Positions 26,287 to 35,456 of a DNA stretch of 64,000 nucleotides are shown one piece after another. This DNA comes from Allomuricauda sp. TMED12. GTDB lineage: Bacteria > Bacteroidota > Bacteroidia > Flavobacteriales > Flavobacteriaceae. How positions within the stretch are numbered: position 1 is the stretch's first letter; each line of letters opens with the position of its first letter. Position numbers and translations under genes: made by a program. The stretch covers positions 154,861-218,860 of the forward strand of contig NHBR02000140.1 of the NCBI GenBank assembly GCA_002167435.2. Direction: 5' to 3'. Under the pieces are notes generated by a model. That model saw nothing but the letters and a program-made list of their open reading frames with translations. It had not been told where the DNA came from and made no database searches.

Positions 26287-28935
26287 ATGAAAAGAATCTA
26301 CTTGGCTATTGCGGCTATTTTTGTTTCCGCGATGGCATTTTCACAAGGAACTCTTACTGGTACTGTAGTTGATGGCGAGCTTGGCAGCCCGCTTCCAGGA
26401 GCCAGCGTAGTGGTAAAAGGTACCTCAAATGGTACATCCACGGATTTTGATGGAAACTTTACTTTGGAAGTAAGCCAAAGTTCTGGTACCCTGGTAATTT
26501 CTTACATCGGATTCATTAGAAAACAAGTTGAATTTAATTCAACTGGAGACCTAGGCTCAATTCAATTGATGCCGGACGCCCAAGAATTGGGAGAAGTTGT
26601 AGTAATAGGTTCAGGTATTATTGACCTTGAGGAGGATAGAAGTACTCCAATTGCCGTTACTACCATTAAAAGAGACGAAATACAAGCTGTTTCTGCTGGT
26701 AACGTAGAATTTCCAGAAGTAATGAAAAATGTACCTTCGGTATATGTATCCAACCAAACAGGTTTTGGTGATTCTCAGATGTTCTTGAGAGGTTTTGACC
26801 AGACCAACACAGCCTTCCTATTGAACGGACAGCCTATCAACGGTATGGAAGATGGAAGAATGTACTGGTCCAACTGGGCAGGTATGGCAGATATCGCCAA
26901 TGCCGTTCAGGTACAAAGAGGTCTTGGTTCTTCCAAATTGGCCATTTCTTCTGTGGGTGGTACGGTGAACATCGTATCTAAAGCTACTGAAAAAAGAGAA
27001 GGTGGTTTCGGTCGTGTCATGGTTGGTAATGACAGTTTCGTTAAAACTACCGCTTCTTACGATTCAGGAATCAATGAGAATGGCTGGGGATTCTCAGTTA
27101 TGTTGGATCACTGGCAAGGTCAGAGAAAATTTGCTGAAGGAACTAAAGGACAAGGTCAGAACTATTTCTTTTCCGTAGGTAAACTTATTGGGGACCATAA
27201 CTTTAACTTTTTGATTTTTGGTGCACCACAATGGCACATGCAACGTTGGTCACAACCTTTGGAGGTTGTTGAAGCCAAAAGAAAATATAACCAACACTGG
27301 GGATTTGACGAAGGTGAGCTGGAGTCAGAAAGAACAAACTTCTACCATAAACCGGTGATGAACTTGAACTGGGACTGGGATATTTCTGATAAATCAGACC
27401 TTTCTACTGTACTTTACGCTTCTTGGGGTCGTGGTGGTGGAACCGGACCAAGAGGAAACGGAAGAGTAAGATTGCCCGATTATCCTGTAGCTGGAGGTAT
27501 TGATGGTCAAATTGATTATGCTGGAATTAGAGCGAACAATGCACTTGTTGGAGTAGGTGGAGATTACGGAGCGCCTAATGGTGCTGGGTATATCCGTCGT
27601 GCTTCCATGAACAACCACCAGTGGTATGGTATGGTTTCCAACTTTAGCCATGATCTTAACGATAACTTGAGCTTTAATGTTGGTGCTGACTTTAGATTCT
27701 ATACAGGTGATCACTTTAGACAAGTAGCCGATTTTTACGGATTGTCCGGATGGTCTAACGATAGACCGGATGATAGAATCGTAACTGAGTCATTCAGTAT
27801 CAATCCATGGAGCACATTGACCAAATTTGCTGATGAGGATGAGAGAATCAACTACGATTACTCTGAGGACATCAACTATCAAGGAATGTTTGGTCAAATT
27901 GAGTACGCTGAGGATGCATTCTCTGTATTTTTCCAAGGTGCAATATCCAATCAGTCTTATCAAAGAGAAGATAGGTTTGCTACTGATATTAACGGTAACC
28001 AAACTACTGAAACATCCGATAAGGCCAATAAGTTTGGATATAACTTAAAAAGTGGTGGAGCTTATAACTTTGACGAAAAGAATATAGTTTATGCCAATGC
28101 TGGTTACTATTCACGTCAACCCTTCTTGGACAACGTCTTCTCTGGAACTGCAGAGCTTGCCGATCCAGAAGTTGAGAACGAAGAAATCACTGGTTTGGAA
28201 ATTGGATATAAATTCAACACTTACGATTTCCAGTTTACTGTGGATTTATACAGAACAGAATGGGCAAACAGATTTATTGCCAATGGTAATACTATTATAG
28301 ATATTGCTACTGATGCAGAAGTTGATGTAAACCGCGAGCAAACAGATGTTACTCAATTGCACCAAGGTATCGAGCTTACTGCTCGCTGGAGAGCTGCTCA
28401 AGGATTGGTTATTGGTGCATATACATCTTATGGAGACTGGGTATTCTCAGGAAGCACTCCTTATAGAACAAGGGACTTTAGAGATAACACATACTTTACC
28501 AACGCTGAAATCGGTGATTACACGGACCAAAATGGAGATCCACTTCCAGCAAATTTCTTTGATGGAAATGTAAATCTAGATGGAGTTGAGATCAGCAACG
28601 CCCCTCAGTTCACCATGGGTCTTAATGCAGATTACGATTTCGCAAACGGATTCGAGATAGGTTTGGACATGAACCACTTTAGGAACTTGTACGAGTTTGT
28701 TGATGTTGCCGATGTGGTTGCAGAAGGAAACTCTTACGAAACTTCAAAGTTGGACGCATATACGTTGCTAGACATGACAGCAGCCTACACATTTGATTTT
28801 GGTACAAACAAAATGGAAGTAAGAACAAACGTTTACAACTTGTTCAACAATGCTTATTTGAACCAAACTGATGCGTTCGGTGTATTCTACGGTAACGGAC
28901 GTACTTGGAACGCTAGTGTGACCTACAGATTCTAA
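26287..28935 (+). CDS. TonB-dependent receptor with CarboxypepD_reg-like domain
   Basis: The 882-residue outer-membrane receptor has a signal peptide MKRIYLAIAAIFVSAMAFSQ, a carboxypeptidase-regulatory-like domain (GTVVDGELGSPLPGASVVVK, about 25-100), a plug (with FLRGFDQTNTAFLLNGQPIN and MYWSNWAGMADIANAVQVQR) and a long barrel closing with ASVTYRF. There is no SusD partner, so it is not a typical glycan SusCD. The DGR-x-YW-SNWAG plug motif resembles that of the receptor at 30651 (DGRPQWNNWGG), which suggests they are paralogues. The ligand is unknown. It has a strong own promoter and a strong terminator, and is therefore monocistronic. Confidence 0.88.
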   Translation: MKRIYLAIAAIFVSAMAFSQGTLTGTVVDGELGSPLPGASVVVKGTSNGTSTDFDGNFTLEVSQSSGTLVISYIGFIRKQVEFNSTGDLGSIQLMPDAQELGEVVVIGSGIIDLEEDRSTPIAVTTIKRDEIQAVSAGNVEFPEVMKNVPSVYVSNQTGFGDSQMFLRGFDQTNTAFLLNGQPINGMEDGRMYWSNWAGMADIANAVQVQRGLGSSKLAISSVGGTVNIVSKATEKREGGFGRVMVGNDSFVKTTASYDSGINENGWGFSVMLDHWQGQRKFAEGTKGQGQNYFFSVGKLIGDHNFNFLIFGAPQWHMQRWSQPLEVVEAKRKYNQHWGFDEGELESERTNFYHKPVMNLNWDWDISDKSDLSTVLYASWGRGGGTGPRGNGRVRLPDYPVAGGIDGQIDYAGIRANNALVGVGGDYGAPNGAGYIRRASMNNHQWYGMVSNFSHDLNDNLSFNVGADFRFYTGDHFRQVADFYGLSGWSNDRPDDRIVTESFSINPWSTLTKFADEDERINYDYSEDINYQGMFGQIEYAEDAFSVFFQGAISNQSYQREDRFATDINGNQTTETSDKANKFGYNLKSGGAYNFDEKNIVYANAGYYSRQPFLDNVFSGTAELADPEVENEEITGLEIGYKFNTYDFQFTVDLYRTEWANRFIANGNTIIDIATDAEVDVNREQTDVTQLHQGIELTARWRAAQGLVIGAYTSYGDWVFSGSTPYRTRDFRDNTYFTNAEIGDYTDQNGDPLPANFFDGNVNLDGVEISNAPQFTMGLNADYDFANGFEIGLDMNHFRNLYEFVDVADVVAEGNSYETSKLDAYTLLDMTAAYTFDFGTNKMEVRTNVYNLFNNAYLNQTDAFGVFYGNGRTWNASVTYRF

Positions 28936-28958
28936 TAAGACTTAGAATATATTTTATT

Positions 28959-28992
28959 AAAAGCCCTTCGCTTTGGCGAGGGGCTTTTTTTA
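28959..28992 (+). terminator. Terminator after the TonB receptor
   Basis: AAGCCCTTCGC pairs with GGCGAGGGGCTT (one G-T pair) around TTTG, followed by a long T-run. Confidence 0.88.
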
Positions 28993-29032
28993 TGTTTAAA
29001 ATTCCGTATTTTTAAACCTTAAACTATACCTA

Positions 29033-29470
29033 ATGGAAATCATCAAGAACCTACACTCTTATTTGGCCTATGTGGTTTTGGCCGTTTTAGTAATCGCAGT
29101 TGTCAACGCAATAGCGGGCTGGTTGGGCAAAAAAGACTTTACCATGCAAAAGGACCTTCGTATAAGTCTATTTGCACTTATTTTAAGCCACATTCAGCTA
29201 TTGGTGGGTCTATTACTGTTCTTTACATCAGCGAACGGACTTAAGGCGATTCAAACCTTGGGAATGGGAGGATTAAATGCTCCTGCACGTTTGTTGGCGG
29301 TAGAGCATCCGTTTATCAATATAATAGCTTTGGTGTTGATAACCATAGGTTGGTCCCGTCACAAAAAATTGATGGAAAGCGAGAAAAAATTCAGGACCAT
29401 CTCCATTTTTTATGGACTAGGTCTATTATTGATTTTGAGCCGCATCCCTTGGGGGCAGTGGTTTGCTTAA
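29033..29470 (+). CDS. Four-helix membrane protein, function unknown
   Basis: The 145-residue inner-membrane protein has about four hydrophobic helices (about 10-30, 44-66, 88-104, 122-140). Histidines stand at helix edges: LHSYLAYV near the start, ILSHIQLLVG, VEHPFINI and RHKK. This layout is seen in flavobacterial proteins loosely labelled as cytochrome b-like, and the paired His could bind haem, but a b-type haem is not proven. The gene is alone. It starts about 40 bases after the terminator of the previous receptor and ends about 41 bases before the nuclease stop, with a palindromic repeat between. Confidence 0.6.
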   Translation: MEIIKNLHSYLAYVVLAVLVIAVVNAIAGWLGKKDFTMQKDLRISLFALILSHIQLLVGLLLFFTSANGLKAIQTLGMGGLNAPARLLAVEHPFINIIALVLITIGWSRHKKLMESEKKFRTISIFYGLGLLLILSRIPWGQWFA

Positions 29471-29484
29471 TTTAAAAAGACGTC

Positions 29485-29504
29485 ATTCCCGCGAAGGCGG
29501 GAAT
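29485..29504. repeat. REP-like palindrome between convergent genes
   Basis: ATTCCCGC and GCGGGAAT form a perfect 8-bp inverted repeat around GAAG, within GTCATTCCCGCGAAGGCGGG. It looks like a widespread bacterial intergenic palindrome. It could stop transcription from both sides. Confidence 0.6.
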
Positions 29505-29511
29505 ATCCCAC

Positions 29512-30549
29512 TCACTCCACCTCCTTCAGCAAAAACAAATACGCAGGAAAGTGGTCGCTGTAACCAGCCGTATAACTGCCACCAGAGTAGGTGCGTATCG
29601 GATATCCTTTAAACCTTCCATTATCTGTTCGGATAAAGGAGGGAGCAAAAATACCCGCTTTCCAGAATGAAAGCGTTGTTCGGTCACCCGTAACTAAATT
29701 GGCAGTCATGAATATTTGGTCAAACAAGTTCCATTTGTCACGATAAGCTAGTGAACCCACACCTTTTTTAAACATTCCTTCCATCGGGTTATAAAGACTT
29801 AAACTATCCAACTGACGTTTTTTACCCTTGGTTTTCAGTATTTTTTTCAAACTATCGTCAATAGGGTCGTCATTTAAATCGCCCATAGCAATGATTTTTG
29901 CATCCAAATCCAGTTCTTGAATGGAATCTATAATGCGTTTGTTCAACAAAGCAGCCCGCACACGTAATGGCGAACTTTTTGTGGCCCCGCCCCTTCGGGA
30001 CGGCCAATGGTTCACAATAAAATAAATGTCTTCGCGGTCCATAGTGCCACCCACTACCAATTGGTCACGGGTGTATTTCCTTTCGCTCATTTCATCAAAT
30101 AACAAAAGTCGATGACTTTTAAAGGACGATGGAATAAACGATGCCTTTTTATAAAGCAGCGCAACATCAATGCCCCGCGCATCGGGAGAATCAAAATGGA
30201 TGATGCCATAATTTTTCTCCCTTAAATTGGGGTGTTGCACTAAATCTTCAAGTACATCCAGGTTTTCAACTTCGCAAAGCCCTACAATGTCGGGCGAGGT
30301 TTTGGAAGTATCTTCTCCAATTTCGGAAATAACTTTAGATAGATTTTCAACCTTTTGTAGGTAGCGCTCCTTTGTCCAATGATATCGTCCTTCGGGAGTA
30401 CGGTCATCATCAAAAGTCAGTGTGTCGTTTACCGTATCGAATAGGTTTTCACAGTTGTAAAAAGCTATTGTTCTTAAGGTGTATGTCTTGGACTTTTGTC
30501 CATAAAGTGAGGTCGATATTAATACAAGTAGGCATATTAATAATCGCAT
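29512..30549 (-). CDS. Secreted endonuclease/exonuclease/phosphatase-family protein
   Basis: The 345-residue exported protein (signal MRLLICLLVLISTSLYGQ) has the complete EEP catalytic set. Asn32 is in AFYNCENLFD, with the metal-binding Glu in LCEVENLD. Further motifs are DVALLYKK, His in VNHWPSRRGG, Asp/Asn in AMGDLNDDP and the closing Asp-His in YSDHFPAY. EEP enzymes cleave phosphodiester or phosphomonoester bonds in DNA, RNA, sphingolipids or inositol phosphates. Export and the linked lamin-tail lipoprotein make a nucleic-acid or phosphoester-scavenging role likely. It is divergent from the TonB receptor gene over a 101-base gap. Confidence 0.85.
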   Translation of the reverse strand: MRLLICLLVLISTSLYGQKSKTYTLRTIAFYNCENLFDTVNDTLTFDDDRTPEGRYHWTKERYLQKVENLSKVISEIGEDTSKTSPDIVGLCEVENLDVLEDLVQHPNLREKNYGIIHFDSPDARGIDVALLYKKASFIPSSFKSHRLLLFDEMSERKYTRDQLVVGGTMDREDIYFIVNHWPSRRGGATKSSPLRVRAALLNKRIIDSIQELDLDAKIIAMGDLNDDPIDDSLKKILKTKGKKRQLDSLSLYNPMEGMFKKGVGSLAYRDKWNLFDQIFMTANLVTGDRTTLSFWKAGIFAPSFIRTDNGRFKGYPIRTYSGGSYTAGYSDHFPAYLFLLKEVE

Positions 30550-30554
30550 TTTAT

Positions 30555-30585
30555 TTTGATTTTGTAGCTAAAATAAGTACAATTG
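30555..30585 (+). promoter_or_regulatory. Possible promoter in the nuclease/TonB receptor divergent gap
   Basis: TTTG (30555-30558) and TACAATTG (30578-30585; one mismatch to TANNTTTG) are 19 bases apart. The -7 box overlaps the 8-base palindrome ACAATTGT (30579-30586), a possible shared operator for both divergent genes. Confidence 0.4.
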
Positions 30586-30650
30586 TTCGCTTTTTCGCAG
30601 TTTGTACAGCAATTACAACCCCTTTTTTCTTAATTAACCTACAATTAGCT

Positions 30651-33386
30651 ATGAGGCTAGCCATAGTATTGGCCGTGCTTTGTTGTTGTAAATCACTGTA
30701 TGCACAACACAGTACTCCCGTTACAGGGAAATTGATGGAAAAGAGTTCGGATGTACCGATTTCGAATGCCGCAATTACTCTTGAAAGCACTTCTCAAGAA
30801 TTCACAACATCTATCAATGGGGAGTTTGAAATCAATCTATCCCAAACGGGTGAGCAAATGCTCCAAATTTCTGCTTTGGATTTTGTCCCGAAGCGATTCT
30901 CCGTCTATTTGGATGGAAATCCGATTGATTTAGGGATAATTTATTTGGAAAGGGATATTGCCCACGAACAAACGGATAATTTGATTTCACTTACAGATGG
31001 GGACCTTTCAGATGATTTTGAATCGGTATCCAGTTCCATGGGATTGTTGCAATCCACACGCGATATTTTCTTGAACCGCGCCGCATTTGATTTTGGGCAG
31101 GCCTTTTTTAAGGTTCGGGGTTACGATTCACGAAATGGTAAAGTATTGATAAACGGTGTGCCCATGAACAAATTTTTTGATGGGAGGCCGCAATGGAACA
31201 ATTGGGGAGGCCTCAATGATGTGGTCCGAAATCAAGAATTTACCAATAGTCTAACATTCAATCCATATACGTTTGGTGGAATTTTGGGCAACACCAATAT
31301 CAATACCCGACCTTCTGGTTTTCGTCCAGGTTTACGGTTATCCTCATCATTTTCTAATAGAACCTATCGCGGTAGGTTAATGGCGACTTATAATTCAGGA
31401 GAAAAACCAAACGGACTTGCGTACTCCATGTCAGCTTCGCGACGGTGGGCCAAGCAAGGTTATGTTGAGGGAACATTGTATGATGCCTATTCGTTTTTTG
31501 GCGCGCTGGAGTACCAATTCAATCATCAAAACAGTATCACGTTCACATCAATTTTGGCTCGTAACCGACGGGGACGCTCCTCAGCTTTAACGGAAGAAGT
31601 TTTTGATTTGATGGGAGGTCAATACAATCCGTATTGGGGCGAGCAAGATGGTAAAATACGTAACTCACGGGAACGTGAGATTTTTGAGCCTTTATTTCTC
31701 CTCAACTACACATTGGATAAGAAAGAAATCAATTGGAATGTTGGTCTGGCCTATCAAACAGGACTTAATAAAAGGAGCCGACTTGGCTATTATAATGCGC
31801 CGAATCCAGACCCTACCTATTACAGATATTTACCAAGTTATCATATCAACAGTTCCATCGGGGCAGACTTTATCAACGCAAATTTGGCGGAAGAAGCATT
31901 TTTGGAAAGTCCACAACTAAATTGGGAACAACTTTATACCGCTAATGCAAACAATGGAGAAAAAGCAGCCTACTTGATTTATGATGATGTTGCCCAGAAC
32001 ACGACCATTTCCGGCGCTACAAGCCTTAATTACACCTGGAGTGATTTTATAAAACTAGGTTTTGGTGGCAATTTTAGAACCACGACCTCCGAAAACTACG
32101 CGGAGATTCAAGATTTGTTGGGAGCCATTTACCACGAGGATATGGACACCTTCTCCAGCACCTTGAACGATCTTAATGGAGAACTACAGAAAAGTGAAGG
32201 CGAAAAATTTAACTACCATTACAATTTGGAGGCATCCCAAATGGAAGGTTTTGCACAGGTAAAACTCACCTCCAATAAGTGGGATGGATTTGTATCGGCT
32301 TCTTATTCCAGTTTCAATGTACAACGAGATGGGCTCTTCAAAAACGAGCGTTATTTGGAAAATTCCTTAGGAAAAGGTGAAAAGATTTCATTCTCCAACT
32401 TATCCTACAAAGGTGGATTCACCTATTTCTTGACAGGGAGACATTGGTTCACCGCCAATGCTGCGATGGTGGAACAGCCACCCATCATTCAGAACATATT
32501 TATCAACCCACGTGAGAACAATCAAGTGGTACCTGAGCTCCAAAAGGAGGTTGTGAGTAGTATTGACTTGAGCTATTTTGTTCGTTTGCCCAGCCTAACG
32601 GGACGGATCAGTGCTTTCTACACAAGGTTTCAGCATACCACCGATATCAACTTCTTTTTTGTGGATTCAGGTCTGGGCTCCGATTTTGTTCAAGAAGTGA
32701 TTACAGGTTTGGACAGGCTCCATAAAGGTATTGAGTTTGGATTTGAGTACGAAGCATCATCTAGCGTAAAATTGACCGCTGCCGGAAATGTGGGGCATTA
32801 TGTGTACGCCAGCGACCCATCTGTTCAAATTAATTTTGATACAGCAGGTGCCGAAGAAGAACTTATAGCTAAAGAAGGAAACATAGATTTGGGTATCGCG
32901 GATCTTAAGGATTTAAGATTGGCGCGGGGACCCCAGACTGCACTGGCTTTGGGAGTATCGTACCGAGCTCCAAAGTATTGGTGGATAAGTGGCACGACCA
33001 ATTATCTCACAAATAATTATAGCAACCTTTCGACCATCACCAGAACTTCCAGTTTTTTGATAGATCCTGATACAGGTGAACCTTTTCCAGATGCTTCTAA
33101 AGAGAATGTTTCCAAATTACTAAGGCAAAGTAAACTCGATGATATCTATTTGCTGAATTTGGTCGGGGGCAAATCGTGGTTGATTGATGGAAAGTACATC
33201 AGCTTTTTTGCCAGTGTCAACAATGTTTTTGATGCGGTTTTCCGCACAGGAGGCTATGAACAGAGCCGTAACGGGAATTTTGGGCAGTTGAAACAGGACA
33301 ATCTGAGCGGCTCTCCCTCTTTTGCCCCAAAATATTGGTACAGCTACGGAAGAACCTATTTCTTGAATTTGGCCATAAGCTTTTAA
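30651..33386 (+). CDS. TonB-dependent receptor of the nuclease locus
   Basis: The outer-membrane receptor has 911 residues from the ATG at 30651. The frame stays open to 30372, but that extension overlaps the divergent gene and lacks a signal. From 30651 the N-terminus is MRLAIVLAVLCCCKSLYAQ, a clean signal peptide. A carboxypeptidase-regulatory-like domain (VTGKLMEKSSDVPISNAAIT) is followed by a plug with FKVRGYDSRNGKVLINGVPM and DGRPQWNNWGG, and a barrel ending in YFLNLAISF. There is no SusD. It is followed 9 bases later by the DUF5689/lamin-tail lipoprotein gene, a likely surface partner. The ligand is unknown; nucleotides, phosphoesters or metals are possible. Confidence 0.87.
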   Translation: MRLAIVLAVLCCCKSLYAQHSTPVTGKLMEKSSDVPISNAAITLESTSQEFTTSINGEFEINLSQTGEQMLQISALDFVPKRFSVYLDGNPIDLGIIYLERDIAHEQTDNLISLTDGDLSDDFESVSSSMGLLQSTRDIFLNRAAFDFGQAFFKVRGYDSRNGKVLINGVPMNKFFDGRPQWNNWGGLNDVVRNQEFTNSLTFNPYTFGGILGNTNINTRPSGFRPGLRLSSSFSNRTYRGRLMATYNSGEKPNGLAYSMSASRRWAKQGYVEGTLYDAYSFFGALEYQFNHQNSITFTSILARNRRGRSSALTEEVFDLMGGQYNPYWGEQDGKIRNSREREIFEPLFLLNYTLDKKEINWNVGLAYQTGLNKRSRLGYYNAPNPDPTYYRYLPSYHINSSIGADFINANLAEEAFLESPQLNWEQLYTANANNGEKAAYLIYDDVAQNTTISGATSLNYTWSDFIKLGFGGNFRTTTSENYAEIQDLLGAIYHEDMDTFSSTLNDLNGELQKSEGEKFNYHYNLEASQMEGFAQVKLTSNKWDGFVSASYSSFNVQRDGLFKNERYLENSLGKGEKISFSNLSYKGGFTYFLTGRHWFTANAAMVEQPPIIQNIFINPRENNQVVPELQKEVVSSIDLSYFVRLPSLTGRISAFYTRFQHTTDINFFFVDSGLGSDFVQEVITGLDRLHKGIEFGFEYEASSSVKLTAAGNVGHYVYASDPSVQINFDTAGAEEELIAKEGNIDLGIADLKDLRLARGPQTALALGVSYRAPKYWWISGTTNYLTNNYSNLSTITRTSSFLIDPDTGEPFPDASKENVSKLLRQSKLDDIYLLNLVGGKSWLIDGKYISFFASVNNVFDAVFRTGGYEQSRNGNFGQLKQDNLSGSPSFAPKYWYSYGRTYFLNLAISF

Positions 33387-33395
33387 ATCCTACTT

Positions 33396-34760
33396 ATGAA
33401 AAAAATGATTTTTAAAATTATGGGAACCATCATTCTGATGTCTCTTTTATGTTGTGTCGATGGAAGGGAATTTGATGATATTGAAGGAAATTGTACAACG
33501 GATATGGTGGCAAACATCACTTTTGAAGAGCTGGATTCCCTAGTGCAAGATGATGTAATTCAAATTCACGAGGATTTAATTTTAGAAGGTTATGTGATTT
33601 CTTCGGATAGAGCTGGGAATATTTTTGGCGTGCTTTACATTCAAGATAAGTTGAACAATCCATCTATGGGGATTCAATTGGAAATGGATTTGAGAGAATC
33701 ACATTTACAATTTCCAGTAGGCAGCAAAGTCTTGGTAAAGCTAAAAAATCTTTATCTGGGCAAAAGAGGAACCAATATTCGAATTGGAAGTGTTTTTTCT
33801 TCTTTTGGAAACCTTTCTATCGGAAGATTGCCCTCGGGAAAAGTATTTGAGCATCTTTTTATTTCTTGCGAAGGTGAAGGTATTCCTGAGCCTTTGGTGG
33901 TCAACATTCCTGAAATCGATAGCCTCCCATCAAATATATTGGTGGAATTGGAAAATGTTGAGTTCGCTGAAGAAACTTTGGGCGAAACCTTTGCCGTTCC
34001 ACAAGAAGAAACTGAAAGAATACTTCGGGATTGTGGAGAAAATGAGATAGCTCTGATAAATAGTGGTTATGCTGATTTTCAAGCTGAACTTTTGCCTGAA
34101 ACTAATGGAAATCTAACCGCTATCCTAACCAAGGATGGAGATATTCCGCAGTTGCTAATTCGAACGTTGGAAGATATAAATTTTACCGAAGACCGCTGTC
34201 CAGAAATCATTACAGAATTCACTTCCAACCAAATTTTTATTTCGGAATTGGCAGATCCCGACAACAATTCCAGTGCCCGTTTTGTTGAACTCTATAATTC
34301 GGCATCTGAACCGTTGGATTTAAACCTGTGGACCCTCCGCAGATATACCAACGATAATACTGAAATAAGTTCCACGATTGATTTGTCAGGATTAATTATT
34401 GGTCCAGAAAGCACCTTGGTGATTTCCCCCAATGCGGAAGAATTTGAACTGGTCTATGGTTTTGTTCCCGACTTGGGAATTTCCACAAATAGCCCTGCAG
34501 ATTCCAATGGGGATGATAATCTGGAACTGGTCGATCCTTTCGGGAGCGTAATCGATGTGTTTGGAGTAATAGGAGAGGATGGCTCAGGAACCAATCACGA
34601 ATTTGAGGACGGGCGAGCTGTTCGTAATGCGGATATCGTAGAGGGGAATTCCACCTTTATTTTTAGTGAGTGGACTATTTTTAATGATACCGGCGATGCG
34701 GGCACTATAAATTTACCTCAAAATGCCCCGGGGGATTTTACACCTGGTCAACGGGAGTGA
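33396..34760 (+). CDS. DUF5689 + lamin-tail surface lipoprotein
   Basis: The 454-residue lipoprotein has a signal peptide followed by CCVDGRE (lipobox LLCC, Cys at about 20-21). An N-terminal DUF5689 region (about 30-240) includes LILEGYVISSDRAGNIFGVL and LLIRTLEDINFTEDRC, an OB-fold-like layout. A lamin-tail (LTD) domain follows (about 265-400; IFISELADPDNNSSARFVEL, LWTLRRYTNDNTEISS, LVISPNAEEFELVYG). LTD domains often accompany secreted nucleases and bind surfaces or nucleic acids. Direct coupling to the TonB receptor (9-base gap) suggests it works as its ligand-binding lipoprotein, in a SusD-like role but unrelated in fold. This role is inference. Confidence 0.82.
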   Translation: MKKMIFKIMGTIILMSLLCCVDGREFDDIEGNCTTDMVANITFEELDSLVQDDVIQIHEDLILEGYVISSDRAGNIFGVLYIQDKLNNPSMGIQLEMDLRESHLQFPVGSKVLVKLKNLYLGKRGTNIRIGSVFSSFGNLSIGRLPSGKVFEHLFISCEGEGIPEPLVVNIPEIDSLPSNILVELENVEFAEETLGETFAVPQEETERILRDCGENEIALINSGYADFQAELLPETNGNLTAILTKDGDIPQLLIRTLEDINFTEDRCPEIITEFTSNQIFISELADPDNNSSARFVELYNSASEPLDLNLWTLRRYTNDNTEISSTIDLSGLIIGPESTLVISPNAEEFELVYGFVPDLGISTNSPADSNGDDNLELVDPFGSVIDVFGVIGEDGSGTNHEFEDGRAVRNADIVEGNSTFIFSEWTIFNDTGDAGTINLPQNAPGDFTPGQRE

Positions 34761-34926
34761 GAATCAGAAGGGATACCAATGTATTGGGTATTTTCCCTTC
34801 AGGTCAAAGGAACAAAGTAAGCTTAAAAACAGGCAATAAAAGTTATTAAAAATCAGACAATCAGAATGTTGTAATTAATTTTTAAAAATAATACGTAAAT
34901 TGAACTACAACCTTAAAACTAAAATT

Positions 34927-35415
34927 ATGAGAACACTCGTACTAACGTTGTTATTTGTCTTTGCCCTTGGTTTGCATTGTGAAGCTCAACGGATTTCAAA
35001 AAATGCACTTGGAGTGCGAATCGGGGATGATGATGGATTCAATTCTCTTGGCGCGGAAATCAGTTATCAATTGAGTATTTTAGAAAGTAATAGATTGGAA
35101 TTTGATTTGGGGATTAGAGGAGAAAAAGATGTTTATGATGCTTTTAAATTGGTAGGGTTATTTCAATGGGTAATGCCATTGGACAATTCTTTTCATTGGT
35201 ATGTGGGAGCAGGAGGAGGAGTCGCAAATGTTGACTATAAAGGTTTTGGTTCCGATACGTTTGTGTTGCTAGCGGGTGGTATTGGAATTGAATATAATTT
35301 TAAGATTCCCTTGCTTTTATCTTTGGATGCTAGACCTGAATTTGGTCTAGGGGATGATTCCTACGGAGATGGTTTTGATTTTGATCTGGGGCTAGGTATT
35401 CGCTATCAGTTTTAA
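34927..35415 (+). CDS. Small outer-membrane beta-barrel protein
   Basis: The protein has 162 residues from the ATG at 34927; the upstream TTG-started stretch has no signal sequence. The signal peptide is MRTLVLTLLFVFALGLHCEAQ. The mature part has about eight amphipathic strands with Asp/Gly-rich turns (RIGDDDGFNSLGAEISYQ, WYVGAGGGVANVDYKG, GFDFDLGLGIRYQF) and a final aromatic residue, as in OmpA/OmpW-size barrels. The function is unknown. It follows the lamin-tail gene by 166 bases and ends at a bidirectional terminator. Whether it belongs to the nuclease locus is not clear. Confidence 0.7.
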   Translation: MRTLVLTLLFVFALGLHCEAQRISKNALGVRIGDDDGFNSLGAEISYQLSILESNRLEFDLGIRGEKDVYDAFKLVGLFQWVMPLDNSFHWYVGAGGGVANVDYKGFGSDTFVLLAGGIGIEYNFKIPLLLSLDARPEFGLGDDSYGDGFDFDLGLGIRYQF

Positions 35416-35429
35416 ATAGAGAAGAAAAG

Positions 35430-35450
35430 CGCCCCTTTAAAAAAGGGGCG
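35430..35450. terminator. Bidirectional terminator
   Basis: CGCCCCTTT and AAAGGGGCG form a 9-bp stem with A-rich and T-rich flanks. It lies between the convergent barrel and SYLF genes and can serve both. Confidence 0.8.
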
Positions 35451-35456
35451 TAATTT

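Noticed and set aside
30372..30650. N-terminal extension of the TonB receptor to 1004 residues
   Set aside because: It overlaps the divergent nuclease gene, lacks a signal peptide at its start, and an ATG at 30651 gives a clean signal sequence.
34773..34792. Terminator after the lamin-tail gene
   Set aside because: The ATACCAA/TTGGGTAT pairing needs a bulge and the following T-run is only four bases; too weak to call.
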